From the NCBI RefSeq assembly GCF_900115395.1, contig NZ_FOWE01000010.1, forward strand, positions 1 through 64,000: a stretch of DNA of 64,000 nt. The letters run 5' to 3'. This DNA comes from Geodermatophilus obscurus (GTDB lineage: Bacteria; Actinomycetota; Actinomycetes; Mycobacteriales; Geodermatophilaceae). The notes under the pieces were generated by a model. It did not search any database and was not told the DNA's origin. It saw only the letters and a list, made by a program, of their open reading frames with translations. Positions 58,207 through 64,000 of the stretch are shown piece after piece. Both the position numbers and the translations under genes were made by a program. Position 1 is the first letter of the stretch. Each line of letters opens with the position of its first letter.

Positions 58207-58842
58207 TCAGTTGTCGGCGACCGGGTTGGCGCTGTCGGTCATGGTGGCGCGGCTGACGACGTGGTCGACGAAGCCGTACTCCAGGGCCTCCTGCGCGGTG
58301 AACCAGCGGTCGCGGTCGGAGTCCTTCTCGATCTGCTCGATCGGCTGCCCGGTGTGCTGGGCCTGGAGCTCGTTGAGCTCCTTCTTGGTCCGCCGGAACA
58401 GGTCGGCCTGGATGGCGATGTCGGCCGCGGTGCCACCGACACCGGCCGAGGGCTGGTGCATCATGATCCGCGCGTGCGGCAGGGCGTAGCGCTTGCCGCT
58501 GGCGCCCGCGGTGAGCAGGAACTGGCCCATCGACGCGGCCAGGCCCATCCCGTAGGTGGCGACGTCGCAGTCGATGAACTGCATCGTGTCGTAGATGGCC
58601 ATGCCGGCGCTGACCGAGCCGCCGGGCGAGTTGATGTAGAGGTGGATGTCCCGCTTGGGGTCCTCGGCCGAGAGCAGCAGCATCTGTGCCGCCAGCTGGT
58701 TGGCGATGACGTCGTCGACCTGGGTGCCCAGGAAGATGATCCGCTCGCGCAGCAGGCGCTCGTAGACCGAGTCGTTGAGGTTCATCCCACCGGCGCCGCC
58801 CCGCATGAGCGGGGAGTACGCCGGGTTCGGGTCGGTGCTCAC
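58207..58842 (-). CDS. clpP1: ATP-dependent Clp protease proteolytic subunit ClpP1
   Basis: Serine peptidase of 211 residues, first of the pair. Catalytic serine in [11 protein letters not shown], histidine in [12 protein letters not shown], aspartate in [13 protein letters not shown]. The start is GTG 58842 (MSTDPNPAY) after GGAGG; the longer frame to 58980 has no family support. Likely cotranscribed with clpP2. tig lies upstream across a 311-bp gap with a terminator-like hairpin. Confidence 0.95.
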   Translation of the reverse strand: MSTDPNPAYSPLMRGGAGGMNLNDSVYERLLRERIIFLGTQVDDVIANQLAAQMLLLSAEDPKRDIHLYINSPGGSVSAGMAIYDTMQFIDCDVATYGMGLAASMGQFLLTAGASGKRYALPHARIMMHQPSAGVGGTAADIAIQADLFRRTKKELNELQAQHTGQPIEQIEKDSDRDRWFTAQEALEYGFVDHVVSRATMTDSANPVADN

Positions 58843-59153
58843 GGGTGTGGTGACCTCCGTTGGACTGTGGAGCAGGCCGGTCTCGGTGGGCGGACGGTGG
58901 GTCGGGAGGAGCGGGTGCCACGGCCCCTGCGGGCCGTACCCCCGTCGTCCGTCCCGAGTCACGTCGACCCTAACGCGCACCCCGGGGCCCGGAGTCCCGG
59001 CGCGGGGGCCTGTTCGCCGTGGGCGCAGCGGGCACGGCTCCGGACGCGACGACGCCGTCCTCCCCCGGGCTCCCGGGGCAGGACGGCGTCGTGGGCGGCC
59101 CCGTCCCGAGGCTCGCCCCGAGCTCGCTCGGGGTGAGGAGGACGGGTCCTTCC
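58843..59153. other. tig-clpP1 intergenic region
   Basis: 311 bp. A strong hairpin (59049-59092, 13-bp stem acgacgccgtcct with aggacggcgtcgt, with a second GC stem in the loop) follows the tig stop. The rest should hold the clpP1P2 promoter; a TAGGGT sequence on the minus strand (58967-58972) is a possible -10. No gene seen. Confidence 0.6.
59049..59092 (-). terminator. tig terminator
   Basis: 13-bp perfect stem enclosing a GC-rich loop, about 60 bp after the tig stop codon. Confidence 0.7.
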
Positions 59154-60674
59154 TCAGGCCTTGGTGACGTCCGCGGTGTCCTCGGTGGCACCCTCGGCCG
59201 CCTCCACGGCGACCGCCTGGGCGACCTCCGCGTCGGGCGCGTCCTCAGCGTCGTCGGCGGCGTCGTCGGCCGCACCGGCCGGCGCGGCGTCGTCGTCGGT
59301 CGCCTCGTCGGTCGCCTCGTCGGAGGCGGCCTCCGGGGCAGCGGCCCGGACGGTCTGCGGGCGCAGCGCGTCGAGGTCGACGACGTCGCCCGACGCGTCG
59401 GTGATCGTCGTCTGCTCGAGGAGCTGGGCCAGCGCCTTTGTGCGGCGGACGTCGGCGACGAACTCGGCGATGTTGCCGCTCTGCTGCAGCTGCTGGGCGT
59501 ACTGCTCCGGGCTCATCCGGTTGCGAGAGGCCTGCGCCATGATCTGCGCGGACAGGTCGTCGTTGTCCACGGTGATCTCGCGGGCGTCGGCGATCGCGTC
59601 GAGGACGAACTGGGTGCGGATCGCGTTGCCGATCGACGTCCGCTGCTCGGCGTCGTAGGCCTCGCGGTCCTCCACGCCCGACATCGACAGCAGGGTGTCC
59701 CAGTCCATGCCGGCCTGGGCGAGCTCGTTCTGCATCGCGTTGTTGCGGTACTCGAGCTCGCGCTCGACCAGGCCCTCGGGGATCGGCACCTCGGTGACCT
59801 CGAGCAGGTGCTCGACCAGCTTGTCGCGGGCCTGCGCGCCCTGCTGCATGACCTTCACCCGCGACAGCCGCGACCGGACGTCGTCGCGCAGCTCGGCGAG
59901 GGTGTCGAACTCGCTGGCGGTGGAGGCGAACTCGTCGTCGAGCTCGGGCAGCTCCTTGGCCTTGACCGAGCGGACGGTGACGGTGACCTGGGCCTGGCGG
60001 CCGGCGTGCGGGCCCTGGAGCAGATCGGTCTCGAAGGTCGCCGACTCGTCGGCCGACAGCCCGCGGACGGCGTCGTCGAGGCCGGCCATCAGCGAGCCGG
60101 AGCCGACCTCGTAGGACATGCCGCTGGTGGTGCCGTCCTCGAGCACCTCGTCGTCGACGCGGGCCTCGAGGTCGAGGGAGACGTGGTCGCCGTCCTCGGC
60201 GGGGCGGTCGACGGCGGTGAGCATGCCGAAGCGCTCCCGCATCACGTTGACCTGCTCGTCGATCTCCTCGTCGGTGACCTCGACGTCGTCGACGGTGACC
60301 GACAGCTCGTCGAGCGCGGGCAGCTCGATCTTCGGGGCGACGTCGACCTCGGCGGTGAAGGCGAGGGTGTCGTTGTCGTCGAGGCGGGTGACCTCGATGT
60401 CGGGCTGGCCGAGGACGCGGACGGAGTTCTCGCGGACGACCTCGGAGTAGACCTCGGGGATGGCGTGCTGGACGACCTGCTCGAGCACGAGCGGCCGGCC
60501 GACGCGCTGGTCGAGCACCCGGTTCGGCACCTTGCCGGGGCGGAAGCCGGGCACGCGGACCTGCTTGCCAAGCTCCTTGTAGACCTCACCGAAGGCGTGG
60601 TCCAGGTCCCCCCAGGGCACCTCGATCGCCATCCGGACCCGCGTGGGGCCCAGTTCCTCGATGGTGCTCTTCAC
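59154..60674 (-). CDS. tig: trigger factor
   Basis: Ribosome-bound chaperone of 506 residues with PPIase activity. The ribosome-binding signature GFRPGKVP is at about residues 43-50. The FKBP-like PPIase domain (residues 160-245) follows, and the helical arms (residues 250-430) complete the chaperone. The last 70 residues are a disordered Asp/Ala/Glu tail ([14 protein letters not shown]...). The GTG at 60674 follows GAGGAG. A good -10 (TAGACT) lies at 60736-60741. Confidence 0.96.
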   Translation of the reverse strand: MKSTIEELGPTRVRMAIEVPWGDLDHAFGEVYKELGKQVRVPGFRPGKVPNRVLDQRVGRPLVLEQVVQHAIPEVYSEVVRENSVRVLGQPDIEVTRLDDNDTLAFTAEVDVAPKIELPALDELSVTVDDVEVTDEEIDEQVNVMRERFGMLTAVDRPAEDGDHVSLDLEARVDDEVLEDGTTSGMSYEVGSGSLMAGLDDAVRGLSADESATFETDLLQGPHAGRQAQVTVTVRSVKAKELPELDDEFASTASEFDTLAELRDDVRSRLSRVKVMQQGAQARDKLVEHLLEVTEVPIPEGLVERELEYRNNAMQNELAQAGMDWDTLLSMSGVEDREAYDAEQRTSIGNAIRTQFVLDAIADAREITVDNDDLSAQIMAQASRNRMSPEQYAQQLQQSGNIAEFVADVRRTKALAQLLEQTTITDASGDVVDLDALRPQTVRAAAPEAASDEATDEATDDDAAPAGAADDAADDAEDAPDAEVAQAVAVEAAEGATEDTADVTKA

Positions 60675-60735
60675 AGCGGCAGTGCTCCTCGGTACGACGG
60701 AAGGGACGCCGGGACGGGCGCCGGGTCGACCCCCG

Positions 60736-60741
60736 AGTCTA
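60736..60741 (-). promoter_or_regulatory. tig promoter -10
   Basis: TAGACT on the minus strand, within CTAGACTCGGG. The same 11-base string precedes the tRNA-Pro gene, where its -10 is at 60846-60851. Confidence 0.55.
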
Positions 60742-60760
60742 GAGACGCCGGGGGACGGGG

Positions 60761-60834
60761 TCGGGGTGGCGGGATTCGAACCCACGGCCCCCCGCTCCCA
60801 AAGCGGGTGCGCTACCAAGCTGCGCCACACCCCG
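60761..60834 (-). tRNA. tRNA-Pro (TGG)
   Basis: 74-nt cloverleaf on the minus strand. Acceptor stem CGGGGTG/CACCCCG, D-arm GCGCAGCTTGGTAGCGC, anticodon stem CCCGC/GCGGG around loop TTTGGGA (anticodon TGG), T-arm with GGTTCGAATCC and discriminator A. No encoded CCA. -10 TAGACT (60846-60851) overlaps the TAG stop of the amidase gene. Confidence 0.95.
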
Positions 60835-60848
60835 TGGCGGTCCCGAGT

Positions 60849-62300
60849 CTAGGCGGGGAGCGCCGGACGCCGTCCGGCCCACGGTGCGGCCTCCTCCAGG
60901 GCGGCGGCCACGCGCACCAGCAGGTCCTCGCGGCCGACCGGGGCGACGAGCTGGACGCCGACCGGGAGGCCGTCGCCGGTGGTGTGCAGCGGCAGGCTGA
61001 TCGCTGGCTGGCCGGTGACGTTGGCCTGGGCCGTCCAGGGGATGAAGGAGCCGATCCGGCGGCCCTCCTCGCGCGGCCCACCCGCGGTGAACCAGCCGAG
61101 CTCCGGCGGCGGCGCCCCGACGGTCGGCGTGACGAGCAGGTCGAACCCCTGCCCGCCGGCGTCGGCCGGTGCCCAGAACGTGGCCGCGCGGCGCGACCAC
61201 GAGCCCAGCCAGGCGCGGGCGCCGAGGTACTCGGGGGCGGTCATCCGGCCGCCGGCGGAGCGGTAGTACACGTTGCGCGGCTCGAGCTCGTCGTCGGTGA
61301 TCGGGCGGCCGAGGACCCGCTCGAGGTCGCCGAGCATGCGGGCGGTGTCGGCGGCGATGGTGGCGTTGAAGTGCCGGGAGAAGGAGTCGTCGAAGAAGGC
61401 GGCCGGGTGCGCCTCCTCGACGGCGAGGCCGAGCTCCTCGAGCAGCCGCCCGGTCTGCTGCACGGCGGCGCGGCACTCGGGGTCGTCGAGCCAGCGCTCG
61501 TCGGGCGGGGAGGCGCACAGCCCCGCGCGCAGCCCGGTGACCGGGGCACCGAGCTCCTGGACCAGCGGCCGGGGCAGCGCGGGCGCGGCGTAGGGGTCAC
61601 CGGGCATGGGGCGGCCGACCAGGTCCAGGACGGCGGCGGTGTCGCGGACGGTCCGGGTGACGACGCCGTCGATCGTGGCGCCGGCCCAGCCCTCGCCGAC
61701 GTCGGGGCCCTGGCTCACGCGGGCGCGCGTGGGTTTGAGGCCGACCAGGCCGCACTCGCTCGCCGGGACGCGGATGGAGCCGCCGCCGTCGCTGGCGTGC
61801 GCGACCGGCACCATCCCGGCGGCCACCGCCGCGGCCGACCCTCCGCTGGAGCCGCCGGTCGAGCGGGCGGGGTCCCAGGGGTTGCGGGCCGGGGCGTTGG
61901 CGGCGGGCTCGGTGGTGACGGTGGTGCCCAGCTCGGGGACGTTGGTGCGGCCCAGGACGACGAAGCCCGCGGCGCGGAACAGTTGCGCCAGGTGGCTGTC
62001 GCGCCGCCACCGGATGTCGGCGTCGCGGAGGGCGGCCAGGCCGTAGGCGGTCTCCTCCCCCGCTATGTGGCAGCCCATGTCCTTGAGCAGCAGTGGGACG
62101 CCGCGGAAGGGTCCGTCGGGCAGCGTGCCGGCGGCCTCGGCGCGGGCGGCGTCGAAGCGGTCGCGGAGGACGGCGTCGAGGTGGGGGTTCGTCTGCTCGA
62201 TCCGGGCGATCGCGGCGTCGACGAGCTCGACGGGCGTGGCCTCCCCGCGGCGGACCAGATCGGCCTGGGCGGTGGCGTCGAGCTCCGTGGTCTGCGTCAC
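60849..62300 (-). CDS. amidase (amidase-signature family)
   Basis: 483-residue amidase of the AS family. Catalytic Lys in LLKDMGCHIAG, cis-Ser in SDGGGSIRVPAS, and nucleophile Ser in STGGSSGGSAAAVAAGM. The pattern resembles nylon-oligomer/6-aminohexanoate-cyclic-dimer hydrolases and peptide amidases; the substrate is not determinable. No signal peptide. ATG 62300 (MTQTTELD). Its stop overlaps the tRNA-Pro promoter. Confidence 0.93.
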   Translation of the reverse strand: MTQTTELDATAQADLVRRGEATPVELVDAAIARIEQTNPHLDAVLRDRFDAARAEAAGTLPDGPFRGVPLLLKDMGCHIAGEETAYGLAALRDADIRWRRDSHLAQLFRAAGFVVLGRTNVPELGTTVTTEPAANAPARNPWDPARSTGGSSGGSAAAVAAGMVPVAHASDGGGSIRVPASECGLVGLKPTRARVSQGPDVGEGWAGATIDGVVTRTVRDTAAVLDLVGRPMPGDPYAAPALPRPLVQELGAPVTGLRAGLCASPPDERWLDDPECRAAVQQTGRLLEELGLAVEEAHPAAFFDDSFSRHFNATIAADTARMLGDLERVLGRPITDDELEPRNVYYRSAGGRMTAPEYLGARAWLGSWSRRAATFWAPADAGGQGFDLLVTPTVGAPPPELGWFTAGGPREEGRRIGSFIPWTAQANVTGQPAISLPLHTTGDGLPVGVQLVAPVGREDLLVRVAAALEEAAPWAGRRPALPA

Positions 62301-62345
62301 CCCGGCACGCTAACCGGGAGGGCCGCTACGCTGGGCGGGCACCTC

Positions 62346-62416
62346 GCGGGTGTAGCTCAATGGCAGAGCCCCAGCCTTCCAAGCTGGCCATGCCGGTTCG
62401 ATCCCGGTCACCCGCT
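62346..62416 (+). tRNA. tRNA-Gly (TCC)
   Basis: 71-nt cloverleaf: acceptor GCGGGTG/CACCCGC, D-arm AGCTCAATGGCAGAGC, anticodon stem CCAGC/GCTGG around CTTCCAA (anticodon TCC), T-arm CCGGTTCGATCCCGG. No encoded CCA. A TACGCT -10 lies at 62327-62332. Sequence downstream changes in character, so this gene is a candidate integration site. Confidence 0.95.
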
Positions 62417-63218
62417 CAACGCATAACCGCAGGTCAACGAGCCTGTCAGGCTCTCTGGAGAAACTCCGGAGGAGCCCCGGGACGGCCCGTTTGAACCCTT
62501 TCAGGACCCCTATTTTCCGCCGCGTGGGTCATGGATGGGTCACGCTGCTTGGCTCAAATCACCTGGTGAGCAGCCCCTCGGGCCACCGACCCGAGCCTCG
62601 TGACCCACTTGGGTCACGGACACCTCCTCAGGACCTGCAGCTCCGCGTGAACATTCGAAGACGGCGCAGGACAACCGCCGCCTTTAGTTCCTTGCCGCAG
62701 CCAGAGAATCTCACCCTCGCGGTCACGACGCGCCCATCGACGGCGTTCGCGGGACGCCGAGCCAGTTGACTGCGGCGATGCCCTCGCGGCGGCGGAGCGA
62801 CTCGTTGACCCGGAATTGACCCAAGGTGCACGGCTGCTTGCGGTGATCGATGGACCCTCGGTCTGACCTGCGGCTTACGGTTGGGCGTGGTTGATCGACG
62901 ACTACGGATGTGGGGTGCGTTGCGGAGTTCCTGCGGACTGTGTGCGGACTGAGATGACGCGATTTGCGGACTTGCCTCAGCCGTTCTGAGGGCCAGGCGC
63001 CCGCTCTACAGCTGGCTGAGGGTGCCGCCTGCAATGGCCGACGGATTAGAGCCGGTTCATGGGAAGCCAGAAGTATGGGTAAGCGCAAGAGGAGGCTATG
63101 CGCGTGGAGCGGGGCGTCGAGCCACCCTCACCGACCGCGGCGCCCATCTGGGTGATGACGGGCCACGCCGGCGATTAACAGCGTGCAACCGAGGAACTTC
63201 AGCGCCGCGGGAAGGGTC
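62417..63218. other. region downstream of tRNA-Gly with no recognisable gene
   Basis: About 800 bp of visibly lower GC than the rest. The first 60 bp contain two small hairpins (gagcc-tgtca-ggctc at 62439-62453 and ggag-aaa-ctcc just after), suitable as a tRNA terminator. Short open frames on both strands show no family features. A CGGACT word recurs twice at about 62934-62953 and twice-repeated TGGGTCA(C/T)G words occur near 62525-62545. Probably the remains or the non-coding edge of an integrated element (inference). Confidence 0.5.
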
Positions 63219-64000
63219 TCAGGAGTCGGCCCGCTGTTGCTGCTTGTGAACCCAGGCGCTATTCAAGCCTAGCGCCTGGTGCAGCTCGACCGGGTCACCC
63301 TCGAAGTCAGGGCCGTACGCCAGGCGGTCGTACTTACAGCTCAGCTTGGCCTGCATTGTGCCGACCGACTCGGTCTCACCGATTTCGGCCACTAGGAAGT
63401 TGCGCAGGGCCACCACGTCGGCCACCTCGTACGAGCACACCAGCCCGAAGTCCAGTGCCACCTGGCGGTCGTCGTCCAGAAGCTCTAGAAACGATTGCGC
63501 CCGTCGTTCCGCCAATCCCCGCATCCCGTACGGGCGCAGCTTGGTGGTGCCGCTGAGCAGTGCGCGAGCGTTCGCAGGGAGTCCATCGGTGTCCGTGACG
63601 CTGCCGTCCGCAGCGACGCGGCCAGCAGCCAGCAGCGGGTAGTAGATCGGGACGTACTTCGCTCCTCGGAACAGCCGGGGCAGGAGGTCATTGAGCAGCC
63701 GTTCCGGGTTGTGGTCCGTTGCGCCGAACAGCATGTCCCGGCACAGGTCCGCCCGGCTCAGTGCCCGGTATCCGCGCTCCCCGAGGCGCTCTAGCGTGCC
63801 GACCCCGACGACGACCTCAACGTCTTCCGGGTTTGCGCCTTCGTCCATGGGGAGGACGTGCACGCGACCGGAGGGCTCCGTCGAGAAGGTAAGCTCATAG
63901 ACGCTTTCGCGCAACTGGCGGAGAAGCTTGACGGGGAACTTCTGCGGCAACTCGCTGAGCATGTTGTAAAGCGCCGTGAAGTCCGTGCAGACGAACTCGC
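63219..64000 (-). CDS. hypothetical protein, C-terminal part; possible SIR2-family protein (partial)
   Basis: About 260 residues are visible; the frame stays open past the window's right edge, so the N-terminus is missing. Segments VVVGVGTLERLGERGYRALSR, DLCRDMLFGA, NDLLPRLFRGAKYVPIYYPL and the end MQAKLSCKYDRLAYG recall the C-terminal part of SIR2-like NADase proteins of phage defence systems; this rests on memory of the family and is uncertain. The catalytic Rossmann domain would lie outside the window. Lower GC and a different codon mix from the neighbouring genes suggest transfer. It is the first gene after the tRNA-Gly. Confidence 0.5.
   Translation of the reverse strand, partial: EFVCTDFTALYNMLSELPQKFPVKLLRQLRESVYELTFSTEPSGRVHVLPMDEGANPEDVEVVVGVGTLERLGERGYRALSRADLCRDMLFGATDHNPERLLNDLLPRLFRGAKYVPIYYPLLAAGRVAADGSVTDTDGLPANARALLSGTTKLRPYGMRGLAERRAQSFLELLDDDRQVALDFGLVCSYEVADVVALRNFLVAEIGETESVGTMQAKLSCKYDRLAYGPDFEGDPVELHQALGLNSAWVHKQQQRADS

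Noticed and set aside
62491-63155. Integrase or other gene fragments downstream of tRNA-Gly
   Set aside because: The available short frames on both strands lack recombinase motifs (no R-H-R-Y pattern) and consistent coding character.
62964-63200. Group II intron or retroelement fragment
   Set aside because: Some words (for example around 63050-63100) looked intron-like, but no domain V hairpin or reverse-transcriptase frame could be recognised.

Overview
The window is a very GC-rich chromosomal segment of an actinobacterium. The evidence is the dense GTG/ATG starts, the frequent 4-base stop/start overlaps, the single small ClpX next to two different ClpP subunits, a glucosyl-3-phosphoglycerate-phosphatase-like gene, and a gene order that follows the mycobacterial block lepA-rpsT-holA-comEC-comEA-degV-gpgP-rsfS-nadD-VWA-moxR-proA ... 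proB-obg-rpmA-rplU-rne ... ndk-DUF4233-folC-valS ... clpX-clpP2-clpP1-tig. A free-living, non-mycobacterial actinomycete (for example Geodermatophilaceae) is plausible, but family-level placement is a guess.

Layout. 1-3.6 kb: a truncated sugar-ABC ATPase and an LprG/P55-like lipoprotein-exporter pair. 3.7-7.7 kb: MOSC protein, lepA, rpsT, holA. 7.7-13.0 kb: an inserted sugar island (GH42 beta-galactosidase, two CUT1 permeases, a substrate-binding lipoprotein). Two of its four genes are broken by three separate lesions. 13.0-23.3 kb: comEC/comEA, DegV, phosphatase, rsfS, nadD, a MoxR/VWA pair and proA. 23.3-26.6 kb: a zinc uptake operon ending with its own zur, with a Zur-type palindrome laid over the start codon. 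26.5-29.3 kb: a MarR/mycothiol-enzyme divergon, a PEP-mutase-family enzyme and def. 29.3-39.4 kb: proB, obg, rpmA, rplU, a repeat-rich RNase E and the radical-SAM pair TIGR03960/TIGR03936. 39.5-46.7 kb: accessory genes, namely a GGDEF-EAL protein with a 27-nt coding repeat, a two-permease ABC-2 exporter, ndk, a two-gene HTH + Clp-N operon that looks like a split ClpC2, and proline dehydrogenase. 46.7-52.1 kb: DUF4233, folC, valS, asparaginase. 52.2-55.9 kb: polysaccharide deacetylase, an unknown protein, a DUF2236 protein, and a frameshifted AbiEi/DUF559 gene between two REP-like hairpins. 56-60.8 kb: clpX, clpP2, clpP1, tig. 60.8-64 kb: tRNA-Pro, amidase, tRNA-Gly, then about 800 bp with no recognisable gene and the C-terminal part of a gene resembling SIR2-family defence proteins. 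That last stretch looks like the edge of a tRNA-anchored island.

The housekeeping genes work in translation (lepA, S20, L21, L27, Obg, valS, def), proteolysis and folding (tig, ClpXP1P2), RNA decay (RNase E), DNA uptake and replication (ComEA/EC, HolA), and NAD, folate and proline metabolism. The most interesting accessory points are the split ClpC2-like operon with paired operators, the zinc operon control region, the decaying sugar operon, the coding minisatellites, the REP pair, and the tRNA-Gly island edge.
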